Source of the DNA: Pichia kudriavzevii
Taxonomy: Eukaryota; Ascomycota; Pichiomycetes; Pichiales; Pichiaceae
Direction of reading: 5' to 3'
Length of the DNA: 64,000 nucleotides
Assembly (NCBI RefSeq): GCF_003054445.1
Contig: NC_042507.1
Location: 1,364,001 to 1,428,000 of the forward strand
Positions 1 to 9,171 of this stretch are shown piece by piece. The notes below the pieces were generated by a model that ran no database searches, was not told the origin of the DNA, and saw nothing but the letters and a program-made list of their open reading frames with translations. Position numbers and translations under genes: made by a program. Positions within the stretch are counted from its first letter, which is position 1, and each line of letters starts with the position of its first letter.

Positions 1-1044
1 TCTTGGATAATTCGGGGTATTAGAGGAAAGGAACAATATCAACTCCTTTATCTACATGATTTTTATTAGCCTCTGTATATTCTCGCCAAAGAGGCTCAGC
101 TTTTTTTATGTGAACCTATTTTAGGAAGACTAGCTTGCTCAAGTATTTGCAATCACTATTTTACACAATCACTTTACGTGTAAGTGTGACTACTATAGAA
201 TTCGACCAATTTACGACTTGAAATCAAGGGACTGACAAAATTTGTTAAAGGAAAAACATTTAGAGGAACAAATAGAAAAAGAGCATGAAACGTCCTTTAA
301 AATGGAATTTGTGTTTGAATTGCCAAACCACTTTAAACTAATTCAAGAACAAATCACCTGTTCATGAAGTTTACATTGTGAATTACTTACGAAAAGTACT
401 ACGCATACATTTCCAAACAGATACTTACCAAAGATACTCCTGGTGAACGGTTCCAGTGAAGTCAGACGTATCTTTTTTTATAAAAACAGCTAGCATCGTG
501 CGACAAAAAGAGCTGTTGTGCCAAGACATTTTATGTTGTTGGGAACAGCATGCTGTACAGTTGACAAGTTCGAAGTAGAAACTAGACACAATAAGGAAAC
601 CAGAATATGTTTGGTAAAAAAACACTGCCAGAGTGAAATCAAAAGTTAATTACTGGTAAGTTGCTATAATGAACTAGACGCATACTGCCAATCCAAAGAT
701 CTTATACAAATAGGTGAAATGAAGCCGCAAAGCGAATCACAACGATATAGGAATTCGTCGTTGTAGATTATAAAGCGGTCCGCCCAGATCAAGTCTGGTA
801 CTGTTTTTCTCCTGCCGGCCATTTTTGCGATTCCCCGATGGAGTACCCAAGGATCACTGGTATCCAGCAGTAGGTAATATGTATGTTAAAGGAAGGGAAG
901 AAAGAAAGTAGTGTTTCCCACAGAGAGAAAAAGTTGAAAACAAGTTTTTTCACCTAGTCGAGGACCCAAATCGAGAATTTCTAATAACCTAGGGTTAGGT
1001 ATTAGGGGTTTTTTCCTTTATAGGTCTTGATATTCAAGGACCAA
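1..1044. other. Intergenic region upstream of HAM1
   Basis: No credible coding region, tRNA or structured element is visible here. The longest reading frames are about 65 codons and resemble no family. The last 150 bases before HAM1 are T-rich and presumably hold its promoter. Any gene to the left lies outside the window. Confidence 0.5.
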
Positions 1045-1620
1045 ATGACCACAATTACCTTTGTCACAGGTAATGCCAACAAACTAAGAGAAGTCACCCA
1101 GATTTTATGTGGTGATTCTTTATCCTCCACTGTTGGCGATTTCAGTATTACTAATATGAAACTCGATCTTGATGAAATTCAAGGTTCTGTTGATGAAGTC
1201 ACTATTCACAAGACCAAACAGGCGGCAGAAATCGTCAAAGGACCGGTTTTGGTTGAAGACACGTGCCTTGGTTATAATGCATACAACAATCTACCTGGTC
1301 CATACATCAAATGGTTTTTGAAAAGCGTTGGATTAGACGGGTTGGTAAAGATGTTGGATGGATTTGAAGATAAATCAGCCAACGCAATTACTACTTTTGG
1401 TTATTGCGAAGGACCAGGTAAGGATGTCTTGCTCTTCCAAGGCATCACTACCGGTAAGATAGTACCATCCAGAGGTCCTACTGATTTTGGGTGGGATTCG
1501 GTGTTCTGTCCCGATGGTTTCGATACTACATATGCTGAGATGAGAGGTGAGGAAAAGAACAAAATTAGCCACAGATCAAAGGCTTTAGCCAAACTCAAAG
1601 AGTATTTAGAGGGTATATAA
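1045..1620 (+). CDS. HAM1: Inosine/xanthosine triphosphate pyrophosphatase (Ham1/ITPA)
   Basis: Hydrolyses ITP, dITP and XTP to the monophosphate plus pyrophosphate, clearing deaminated purines from the nucleotide pool. The 191-residue protein has the whole Ham1 fold signature: TGNANK (residues 8-13), VEDTCL (70-75), LPGPYIKW (83-90), [11 protein letters not shown] (144-154) and ISHRSKAL (174-181). Length matches the family (about 190-200). I chose the ATG at 1045 because the open frame only reaches 18 bases further upstream through a TTG, and the family begins a few residues before the TGNANK loop. It converges on HMX1, whose stop lies about 90 bases downstream. Family assignment is near certain; cytoplasmic location is from family knowledge. 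Confidence 0.95.
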   Translation: MTTITFVTGNANKLREVTQILCGDSLSSTVGDFSITNMKLDLDEIQGSVDEVTIHKTKQAAEIVKGPVLVEDTCLGYNAYNNLPGPYIKWFLKSVGLDGLVKMLDGFEDKSANAITTFGYCEGPGKDVLLFQGITTGKIVPSRGPTDFGWDSVFCPDGFDTTYAEMRGEEKNKISHRSKALAKLKEYLEGI

Positions 1621-1707
1621 ACAAAAAAGTAGTATAAATACAACAACCAGTTGTAGAAAACAGAAGAAAAGAAAACAAGAGGAATAGTCAATATCCCTTT
1701 CTAGTGT

Positions 1708-2580
1708 CTAGATAAACGAGTAAACAATCCTCTTGAGAATCATACATAAAAGTAATGCAGTTATGAAAATGGCAAAGTAGTACCCTTGTAGAGCAACTTG
1801 ATATCCAATAGAGCCTTTAATGGCTTCTAAGTTATGGGTTTCGATTTCTTTGATACCTTCAGCAACTTGAGTGAAAATAAACTTGGACTCATTGATAACT
1901 TCCTCCTTTTCTTCCTCACTTAAGAAATTACGAGTCTGTAGCTCGTAGTCTCTCTTGTAGATAATTCTCAAAGTTTCCATATCTTCGACATCAAATTTAT
2001 AGAAATTGGTACCTTCATTGATGATTTCATCGTAGGATTTGCCCTCAACTTGCGGGAACAACCTTAGACTTTTCGAAACCTGAGAACTCATAATTCTACC
2101 ACCGGCAAACAACGCCAAATAGAGAACATGCATGTAAGCCAACAGTAAGTAAGGGTGATCTGCTGTTGATTTTCTGATATAGTCAGTAAACTCAATTTGT
2201 TTTGGCATGATTGGTTTGGCGAATTTCGATTCATCACCATAGAAGAACATCAAGTCACGATATAATTTCTCACGTCTTAACATTACAGGTTTGTAGATTC
2301 CTACAAACATCTCATGGTACTTGCTCCCCGTGTTTGCCAGCTCACGTGCGAGACAGTCTTCAATGGCACTAAAGACATGGTAGAAAAACTGAATGCCCTG
2401 TCTGTAAATCTTTGGATTACGAACTGCAATTGCAAACTTTAGAGTCATCATCTTATCTATTTGGTTGTGTAAAGAACGTGTCTCACTATTGATCCGGTTT
2501 GCTAGGGCACCTAGGTCATTCTTTGCAGGAATGATTTCGTGTTGATTGATATAAGTGTTTGAATGTGTTGGGATGGCCAT
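1708..2580 (-). CDS. HMX1: Heme oxygenase, tail-anchored ER type (Hmx1)
   Basis: Heme oxygenase of the fungal Hmx1 kind, which breaks heme down to biliverdin, CO and iron at the ER membrane and helps recycle iron. The 290-residue protein shows the N-terminal helix with the presumed proximal heme ligand His38 in SLHNQIDK, the motif YRQGIQFFYHVF (59-70), and the distal-helix glycines in YLALFAGGRIMSS (154-166). A hydrophobic stretch at about 268-287 near the C-terminus fits a tail anchor. It is transcribed divergently from MRPL17. In S. cerevisiae HMX1 is under Aft1 iron control; I did not find a clear Aft1 box here. Slightly shorter than S. cerevisiae Hmx1 (317 residues). Confidence 0.9.
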   Translation of the reverse strand: MAIPTHSNTYINQHEIIPAKNDLGALANRINSETRSLHNQIDKMMTLKFAIAVRNPKIYRQGIQFFYHVFSAIEDCLARELANTGSKYHEMFVGIYKPVMLRREKLYRDLMFFYGDESKFAKPIMPKQIEFTDYIRKSTADHPYLLLAYMHVLYLALFAGGRIMSSQVSKSLRLFPQVEGKSYDEIINEGTNFYKFDVEDMETLRIIYKRDYELQTRNFLSEEEKEEVINESKFIFTQVAEGIKEIETHNLEAIKGSIGYQVALQGYYFAIFITALLLCMILKRIVYSFI

Positions 2581-2843
2581 TGTACTTTAGCGTTTGGGAA
2601 AAGATAATGGGTACCAACTATCCTAATAGATAATTGTTTGAAAAGCCTCCTCTAGGTCAATTATAGGCGACTGCTAAGGTATTTAAAGGATTGTATATGT
2701 TATCTGTCGTCAATAATGGTAACTTGCAAATATTTGACTAATTCCGTCTACTGAGCCCCCCTCAAGCGTGCAATGTTGCTTTTTTTCTGCGATGTTGATT
2801 CCCGAAAATTCCATTTGCAGTTTCTCCCGATACCTCCGCAACT

Positions 2844-2855
2844 GCCCAATTGGGC
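2844..2855. repeat. 12-bp perfect palindrome GCCCAATTGGGC
   Basis: A perfect self-complementary 12-mer lies in the HMX1/MRPL17 divergent promoter, just before the T-rich heptamer repeat. A related GCCCAAATG occurs about 120 bases further on (near 2966). It could be a dimeric transcription factor site; no factor is assigned. Confidence 0.6.
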
Positions 2856-2871
2856 ATTTTTTCATTTGGGG

Positions 2872-2933
2872 ATTTTTATTTTTTATTTTTTATTTTTTAT
2901 GTTTTATTTTTTATTTTTTATTTTTTATTTTTA
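2872..2933. repeat. T-rich heptamer tandem repeat (TTTTTAT)n
   Basis: About nine copies of a 7-base T-rich unit (TTTTTAT, one variant with G) occupy the HMX1/MRPL17 intergenic region. Such poly(dA:dT)-like tracts exclude nucleosomes in yeast promoters. Reading frames across it are low-complexity Phe/Leu/Tyr strings and not genes. Confidence 0.8.
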
Positions 2934-3101
2934 CTTGTTTTCCCTTTTTTTACCATTTTTTCTCGCCCAAATGAAAATGAGGAAACTGTGAAATTCATGA
3001 AATATTCAAAACTTGGAAGATGCATCCAGCATCTCTAACAGCGGTGCAACGTATGGGCCTCTCTCATACCTGTAGACCGAGATCACCATAGACCAGCGAA
3101 G

Positions 3102-3896
3102 ATGCTATCATATTCTAGATCCTTTTCTACCACTCGCTCTGCATCGGCTATTAAGGCGTCTCTTATTTTATCAAGAACGCCGATTGTTACGCCAGATGTT
3201 CCTGAGTTTGAAAATGCATTTTACAACTACCAACAAGAGTTGGAAAAGAGGCTGATGTGGACATTTCCGAAATGGTTTTATTTCAAGAAAGGTACTGTTG
3301 CTGAGAGGGAATTCACTGAAGCCCAAAAGTATCCAGTTCCAAACCACAGAGGTGTTTGGTTCCCCAAGGGAACACCAGATTTGAAGCATGGTAGAGACAG
3401 GAGATTCAAACAGGAGGTGATATTACCTAAGAGAGGCGGAGTTGAAGCGGAGGAAGAAGATCTGGATGATGTCGGTAGATCCATTAGACCAAATCCAAGA
3501 ATCACAAAGGCAGATGAATCGAACGATCAATCTTCACTTGAAAGAAAACTACCAAGAACCCTGTATTTGTTGGTACAAGATGGCTCAGGTTCCTGGAAGT
3601 TTCCCTCCTTCCCAAGCGACGGGAAAACAGGTCTCCACCAAACTGCTGAAGAAGGGCTAAGAACAATTGGTGGTGACAAACTAAACACATGGTCTGTTTC
3701 CAATTCTCCAGCTGCTGTCATCAAATCGAACGATGACGCTGACTTTTTAATGAAATCTCATATAGTTGCAGGTAGGTTTGAAGTACAAAAGGATTCAAAT
3801 ATTAAAGATTTCAAATGGTTAGTGAAGGAAGAAATTGCTGAATTCGTTGATCCAAAATACTATGAAAAAATTAGCCATTTGATTAGCGATGTCTAA
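3102..3896 (+). CDS. MRPL17: Mitochondrial large ribosomal subunit protein mL46 (MRPL17)
   Basis: Structural protein of the mitochondrial 54S subunit. The 264-residue product begins with a typical presequence rich in Ser, Arg and Ala (MLSYSRSFSTTRSASAIKAS), followed by the mL46 N-domain (IVTPDVPEFENAFYNYQQEL, WTFPKWFYFKKGT) and a NUDIX-like C-domain (LYLLVQDGSGSWKFPSFP, then TAEEGLRTIGG, about residues 150-195). The NUDIX box is degenerate, as in all mL46 proteins, so no hydrolase activity is expected. ATG at 3102 is the first in frame and starts the targeting signal. It is divergent from HMX1 and followed by the LAM gene on the same strand. Confidence 0.88.
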   Translation: MLSYSRSFSTTRSASAIKASLILSRTPIVTPDVPEFENAFYNYQQELEKRLMWTFPKWFYFKKGTVAEREFTEAQKYPVPNHRGVWFPKGTPDLKHGRDRRFKQEVILPKRGGVEAEEEDLDDVGRSIRPNPRITKADESNDQSSLERKLPRTLYLLVQDGSGSWKFPSFPSDGKTGLHQTAEEGLRTIGGDKLNTWSVSNSPAAVIKSNDDADFLMKSHIVAGRFEVQKDSNIKDFKWLVKEEIAEFVDPKYYEKISHLISDV

Positions 3897-4159
3897 TCAT
3901 CATGGCATTCATCTTCATATCACTTTAATACATATGTTTATAAATATATATACACTGTACATAATTAGCAAATCTTTTCCCAGTCTCGGACATGTATGGT
4001 GTTTTTCTTTTACACATTTCCGCATCAAATTTTTACCTCCAATTGTAAACAGACGGCTATAATCCAAGTTTAAGTTGATTATGTTAAACTTCTTCTTTTT
4101 ATTTGCCAACTTCCCATCCGCCTTCCCCCTTTCTACCATTGCAAATAGCTGATTTTAGG

Positions 4160-7100
4160 ATGACGGAAAATGGTATATCGAATGAATATATTTCAGAGCG
4201 TCTTGTTAGGCTTGTCTCGGTCGGCCTGAAAGAGGCTACAATGGACTCTCCGAGTTTCCGAGCTTCAACCAATTTCATGCATATATCCATTATTCAATGC
4301 TCCCGTCAGATTCAAAAATCTTTGTCTGTACTTCAGAGATACTCTGCAATATGGTCTAGTTTTATTGATGTGTCTAATGAAATGGAAGGCATGTTCATTC
4401 CTTACACAAGGAATGACACCCATTTCATCAGTAACGATATATCAAAACCATGCCTCACAAAGTTTCTTAAAGGAAACAGAATTATATTAGATAGTGCACT
4501 TTCGCTTTTTCAAATAAGTGAAGCACCTTTCCAAGCCATGAAGGATTTAATTGAAGTCGATATCCAGCAATACCTAGAATTACGAAAGAATTTCGAAAGA
4601 ATCCAAAATAAGTATGACATTATATCTGCTAAATTTATGCAATTGCCAAAAGGTTACGATCCTCAGAAAACAAGAGATGATGCCTTGCAACTATTTGAAA
4701 TCAGGAAACAGTATATACAGGTATCTATGTTATTGTGGATATCTGTTAAACAGCTAGAGTCGAAAATCTGTAGAGTGTCTACTGAAGTTCCGGGATCCTT
4801 TTGGAGCACATTCTCAAACACAAATACTGATAGCGGTGCTAAGCTTGCCGAAGAAATTGGTTTGGCTGACATTGCAGAGTCAATTAAACAATTGAACATG
4901 TGTGCAGAGCTACAAAATGAATCATCAAATTCCTTACTGGCGGACCTGAATCGTACGAGAATTAATTCAGAGGAAGGTGCTATAAAGATGTTTGCCGTGT
5001 CTACAAATCTGCAAGATTTTGATCCGTCTCCATTTACAAACCAAAACCTTCTTGACACAGATACTTCCGTATTGGAGAAGCACGGTTGGGTCTTTATAAA
5101 GTCTCCTAAATTGACTGGTGGTAAAGGTGACATTTGGATTAAAAGATGGATGTTTATCAAAGATGGAGTTTTTGGATTTTTATCCATCTCACAAGATGGT
5201 CAATATGTTCAAGAAAGTGATAAAATTGGTGTTTTATTAGTTTCTGTCAAGTACTATCCTGATGAAGATAGGAAGTTTTGCTTTAGGATCTCATCTCAAC
5301 AGACTAATTTAACGATTCAGGTGGAGACTTCACAAGAATTGAGAAGCTGGTTAACTGTTTTCCGTAATTCAACGTTACATTCAGTGGAAACAAAATCAGT
5401 ATCTGCAGCACATCGGTATTCACCTCCTCTGAATATGCTAAAACTTGTTCCTGTGGTGGCCAAAGATTTGGAAATTATTGACGTTAGTCCCGTTGATCCC
5501 CAAACAGAGAAAACTTCTAAACTTATTGAACTTCAGCTATCAAACCTTAAATTCAGTTTGTCTATTAACCCACCCATAAAGACTAGGATGACAGAAAAAC
5601 TTGTAATGGCACATCTCTATCTCTCTCCAACCATAGTACCTTCCGCAACTACTGCTAACTTCTGGGGTTATGTTAATTGGGGTCTATACTTTTTACTTGA
5701 CGACGAGCAAAGAGCTAAAATTTCTGATCAATCAAAATCTGGAATTCCTAAATCGATTGTTAATTTAAGATATGATAATTATTATCCTGAATCTTTACGT
5801 GTTGCAGATGCAGAATTGAGATCGATTTTTGAAGTATTTGTTCAACCCCAAGAATTGACATTACTAAAATTCAACTGCTCTTGGTCCCCCAATGCGGGAC
5901 AAAACCTTTTCTGTTCAGTATATGTTACTAATCAGAACTTTTATGTGTACGGGCACACTTCTGGTCTTATTTCTATTCTACCATTGAGTTTGTCTAGTTT
6001 CTTGGAGGTTGATGTTATTGAACGTAACGATGACAAAAAAATCCTTAAAGCATATTTTGTTAATGGTATGGCATTAAAGATGCAATTATATGACGACGAT
6101 CTCCATGCGGTTAAATCCAAATTTAACTATATTATAACGGCACTAAGAGAAAAGACATCGGTAGAGGATATTGTTTCAAACATCATTAAAATTGAACAAT
6201 CCTACTTACTATTACAGCAGAAAAAACATAGGCTATTAGTTGATGCAAGAACACATCACGAGCATGGACACGATATTGAAAAGTTGCCCGGGGTTGTTGC
6301 ACAACCGCCAATTTCAGGTATTTCGCAAATGGAAGAGTCACATATTATCAATTATACACCTCAAATGCATCGTGTATTGTCCAGGAAATATAACATCCCC
6401 GCCAAGGCACTATTCCATATGCTATTTGGTGACGAATCTTCATTATTACAGTGTACGCTACCCTTAGCTTCTAGCCAGATAGCACAAGATAAAACTAGAC
6501 ACGGGCTATGGAGATGTGATTCGACTCAGAAATTGACTCGTGTTGTTTGGAATTCTGTTTGTAAGTTGCCATGTGCCTTGCAAACAGTTGAAAATATGAC
6601 AAATAATAAGTATTATAATGTTCTCCAAGAAACTCCTTATTTAAGGTTCGTTTTTGGAATCAACAAGAAAGTTTACACGAGGTTTGTTATTTACAGCATA
6701 GATTCAAAGACATCCAAACTGTTAGTTTACTATTCGCTGAGTGGTGGGAAGAGTGTATTGAATTGGTTTTCACAAGCTGTTTTGCGACAAATCATGAATT
6801 TTAGAATACTGACTTTGGAGGAAAATATTAACAATGGACTCAAATCAATCGACCATGGGCATAAGAAAATTGCGCATGCAATCCAAAGCTATGGTCCGAT
6901 AACTAAATATGACTCTGATGAGCCAACAAAGGATGAAATAGCATTTAAAAATACTATTAATTTTTTACCGGTTCAATTATATACAACATTTTTTTATGAA
7001 AAGTTGAATAGTGAGGTTGAAAAATCAGTGGCTAAAGCATTCCACACTATTTGGGGGGTATTATCACGTATATTTGTATTTTGCAATGCAAATATGATGA

Positions 7101-7666
7101 TACTTTTGATACTAGCGTTTTCAATAATAATTAATCTATTCATGATGGGCAAGACAAGTTCTTCGTACTGGCGAGAAAGGCACATCAATAAGCATGTCAA
7201 GACTTTAGTTAGTGACCACTACCTGATGGAGCGTTCAATAAGCTTAACCGATATAGATGATTTACTCTATCCTAACACAACGTCGTTGTCTGCAGTCAAT
7301 GGTGGGTCAGAGTGTTACTGGAAATTTTTACAACACGAGAACTTGTTGGATCTGAGTAAATATTCACGCATCCATGATTTAGATGAAGACGAAGGTAAAT
7401 ACGAAGCCAGAGGTAGGGTCGAGGTAGTGTTGTCCAAGAGATTGACGGGACTTCGAATAGAACGAAATGAACTACTAACGAAATTGAATCTATTGAATTA
7501 TGCAGAGCGAGAGTTTATTATCAATGAATGGAAAAATTGGCTTACTTCGGAGATTGCCAATTGTGAAAAAGTCGAAACGTTATATCCCGAAACTTTTGAA
7601 GCATTGGAGCCGTATTGCAAAAGTGTTGAAATCGAGATGATCAACCTTTATAAAAACATACTTTGA
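4160..7666 (+). CDS. SIP3: LAM-family sterol transfer protein, SIP3/YSP1 type (BAR-PH-VASt-TM)
   Basis: Lipid-transfer protein anchored at membrane contact sites, a family that moves sterol between ER and plasma membrane. The 1168-residue protein has a helical BAR-like N-terminal region (about 1-270), a PH domain (about 310-405; HGWVFIKSPKL ... IWIKRWMFI ... FCFRISSQ ... LRSWLTVFRN), a VASt/StART-like domain (about 732-888; MHRVLSRKYNIPAKALFHMLFG ... SVLNWFSQAVLRQI) and one membrane segment (about 971-995; NANMMILLILAFSIIINLFM). This order and length match Sip3/Lam3 (1229) and Ysp1/Lam1. The start is the ATG at 4160; the frame upstream has only a TTG. SIP3 versus YSP1 cannot be settled without a tree; pre-duplication yeasts usually hold one gene for both. 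Confidence 0.85.
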   Translation: MTENGISNEYISERLVRLVSVGLKEATMDSPSFRASTNFMHISIIQCSRQIQKSLSVLQRYSAIWSSFIDVSNEMEGMFIPYTRNDTHFISNDISKPCLTKFLKGNRIILDSALSLFQISEAPFQAMKDLIEVDIQQYLELRKNFERIQNKYDIISAKFMQLPKGYDPQKTRDDALQLFEIRKQYIQVSMLLWISVKQLESKICRVSTEVPGSFWSTFSNTNTDSGAKLAEEIGLADIAESIKQLNMCAELQNESSNSLLADLNRTRINSEEGAIKMFAVSTNLQDFDPSPFTNQNLLDTDTSVLEKHGWVFIKSPKLTGGKGDIWIKRWMFIKDGVFGFLSISQDGQYVQESDKIGVLLVSVKYYPDEDRKFCFRISSQQTNLTIQVETSQELRSWLTVFRNSTLHSVETKSVSAAHRYSPPLNMLKLVPVVAKDLEIIDVSPVDPQTEKTSKLIELQLSNLKFSLSINPPIKTRMTEKLVMAHLYLSPTIVPSATTANFWGYVNWGLYFLLDDEQRAKISDQSKSGIPKSIVNLRYDNYYPESLRVADAELRSIFEVFVQPQELTLLKFNCSWSPNAGQNLFCSVYVTNQNFYVYGHTSGLISILPLSLSSFLEVDVIERNDDKKILKAYFVNGMALKMQLYDDDLHAVKSKFNYIITALREKTSVEDIVSNIIKIEQSYLLLQQKKHRLLVDARTHHEHGHDIEKLPGVVAQPPISGISQMEESHIINYTPQMHRVLSRKYNIPAKALFHMLFGDESSLLQCTLPLASSQIAQDKTRHGLWRCDSTQKLTRVVWNSVCKLPCALQTVENMTNNKYYNVLQETPYLRFVFGINKKVYTRFVIYSIDSKTSKLLVYYSLSGGKSVLNWFSQAVLRQIMNFRILTLEENINNGLKSIDHGHKKIAHAIQSYGPITKYDSDEPTKDEIAFKNTINFLPVQLYTTFFYEKLNSEVEKSVAKAFHTIWGVLSRIFVFCNANMMILLILAFSIIINLFMMGKTSSSYWRERHINKHVKTLVSDHYLMERSISLTDIDDLLYPNTTSLSAVNGGSECYWKFLQHENLLDLSKYSRIHDLDEDEGKYEARGRVEVVLSKRLTGLRIERNELLTKLNLLNYAEREFIINEWKNWLTSEIANCEKVETLYPETFEALEPYCKSVEIEMINLYKNIL

Positions 7667-7783
7667 TAACTTTACCAGAAAAGTGTTGAAATATTCAACC
7701 TTAGCAGAAACAGATAAACAAACGAACCGACCGAAAAAAGAAATGACAGGGACGAACTATGTGTAGAGTTATATAAATGAGTT

Positions 7784-8842
7784 CTATAAACCGTGTGCGG
7801 CTAAATTGTTCATGATATCCATGTAAAACCATTTGGGATTGAAGTTTGGTATTCCCAGAGCCATTTTTGCCATTTTCACTGGACCCATCCAATTGATTAA
7901 ATCAGCATGGTCAACATCGTCTAGACACCCCATGAATTTGCCCCATTTGGCAGATTTGACACTAACCAATCCGTCATTAGGGCCTTCTTTGTCCTTCACT
8001 ATTTTCCAAGTTACCAGAAACATGGATGCAGGATTAGGTGTAAATTGGGATGCATAGCTGAAGTATTTAACGTCAGGATCATTATGTATGTGCCTGTTGA
8101 ATACCTTTGTAAATGAAGTAGATAGTTGAAAGACTGACGGGAAATAATTACGAATGAGGGATTCCGGAGAATATTCTAAAGCAAAGTCTGCAGCGGAAGT
8201 ACCTCTGTGGGGGGTCGATATGGTCGTCAAGGAAACTATTTGATATTTATCCCTCTTCTTCTTTTGTAAATAGTGTATCAGATATCTACAATCCAACCCG
8301 CCCATTGAGTGTGCAACCAAATTCAGCTTTATGGGACGCCCTTCTGGTACACCATGTTGTTTCCTAATGTTTGGTAACTGTGACACTATAAACTCATCCA
8401 ACATGTGTGCTCGTGTTTCGATTCTAGCAAATGGAGGGACCTTTGCAACAAGAACCGTACAGCCCACTTCTTCCAACTGGCTTTTGATTCCATTCCAATA
8501 CTCAATCAGGTATTTGCCTGCACTCACTACATCGTGGTTGTCAACATCCATCGAAGGCAATGTTGGTGCACTTCCGATTTTCTTGTTGAATAACGATTTG
8601 AACTTATCTGTAAGAGGAGGGACATAGTTCTTATCAAATGCCGGAATCATGAAAAGCTGGTCAAACCCCGAGAATCCATGGCAGAGGACAATTGGATACT
8701 TGGGAGTCCTGTATGATCCTTTCGGTGAAGCATATGATAGGAAGGCTGGCATTTTTTTATCTCGAGAGACTACTTCAAAACAGAGAATAACAACAAAAGT
8801 TACCCGATTCGGTAATGCCAGCTTCAACAAGGGTAGATTCAT
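7784..8842 (-). CDS. TGL2: Triacylglycerol lipase, Tgl2 type
   Basis: Alpha/beta-hydrolase related to yeast Tgl2, a mitochondrial lipase active on di- and triacylglycerols. Over 352 residues I see the oxyanion segment YPIVLCHGFSGFDQL (49-63), the nucleophile elbow VAHSMGGLDCRY (176-187, Ser179), TISTPHRGTSAADF (207-220), the acid in GPNDGLVSV (Asp290) and the base in VDHADLINW (His312), so the catalytic triad is complete. The start is the ATG at 8842; the frame extends upstream only to a TTG. The first 30 residues are hydrophobic/basic and could target mitochondria or membrane. It shares a divergent promoter of about 330 bases with ATP1. Confidence 0.87.
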   Translation of the reverse strand: MNLPLLKLALPNRVTFVVILCFEVVSRDKKMPAFLSYASPKGSYRTPKYPIVLCHGFSGFDQLFMIPAFDKNYVPPLTDKFKSLFNKKIGSAPTLPSMDVDNHDVVSAGKYLIEYWNGIKSQLEEVGCTVLVAKVPPFARIETRAHMLDEFIVSQLPNIRKQHGVPEGRPIKLNLVAHSMGGLDCRYLIHYLQKKKRDKYQIVSLTTISTPHRGTSAADFALEYSPESLIRNYFPSVFQLSTSFTKVFNRHIHNDPDVKYFSYASQFTPNPASMFLVTWKIVKDKEGPNDGLVSVKSAKWGKFMGCLDDVDHADLINWMGPVKMAKMALGIPNFNPKWFYMDIMNNLAAHGL

Positions 8843-8857
8843 GTATGGATCCCTTGG

Positions 8858-8862
8858 CCAAT
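8858..8862. promoter_or_regulatory. CCAAT box (Hap2/3/4/5-like)
   Basis: GGCCAATGAG lies in the TGL2/ATP1 divergent promoter, 16 bases from the TGL2 ATG and about 310 bases before the ATP1 ATG. CCAAT is the core bound by the Hap complex, which drives respiratory genes in yeasts. Motif match only. Confidence 0.4.
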
Positions 8863-8924
8863 GAGAGCGCGCGCTGTGTTTACCCGATGCCCATTTTGGC
8901 AGAAACGAGGATTCTATGGGGAAA

Positions 8925-8932
8925 ACCAATGA
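8925..8932. promoter_or_regulatory. CCAAT box matching ACCAATNA (Hap2/3/4/5-like)
   Basis: ACCAATGA fits the full yeast Hap consensus ACCAATNA and lies 240 bases before the ATP1 ATG. With the CCAAT at 8858 in the same orientation it suggests respiratory control of ATP1 and perhaps TGL2. Inference from motif and gene function. Confidence 0.5.
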
Positions 8933-8960
8933 AAATGGAGGGGCGGTTTTTTTTCTCTGT

Positions 8961-8990
8961 GGGAAAATGAGGGAAAATGAGGGAAAACCA
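8961..8990. repeat. 10-bp tandem repeat GGGAAAATGA
   Basis: Two exact copies and one partial third copy (GGGAAAACCA) in direct tandem in the ATP1 promoter. Function unknown; it may be a multiplied factor site or simple slippage. Confidence 0.7.
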
Positions 8991-9171
8991 AGGGGGAACG
9001 AGAATTTCCGCTGGCGCGTTGTTGGCGAGTAAGCAAGACACTCTCGTTTTGCAGTGGCGACCAGTGAGCACAGTGTAGAGTGTTTGATATTTCTTTCTCT
9101 CTTGGTGTAGTTTTAAGTCCTTTATTTCATTACGTTGTTCATTGAAATTCCTGTTCAACACGTCATACACA

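Noticed and set aside
2768-3038. Overlapping Phe-rich frames between HMX1 and MRPL17
   Set aside because: They are translations of the T-rich heptamer repeat, low in complexity and without homology.
7784-8929. Longer TGL2 frame beginning at 8929
   Set aside because: The upstream extension starts at TTG and overlaps the CCAAT boxes; the first ATG is at 8842.
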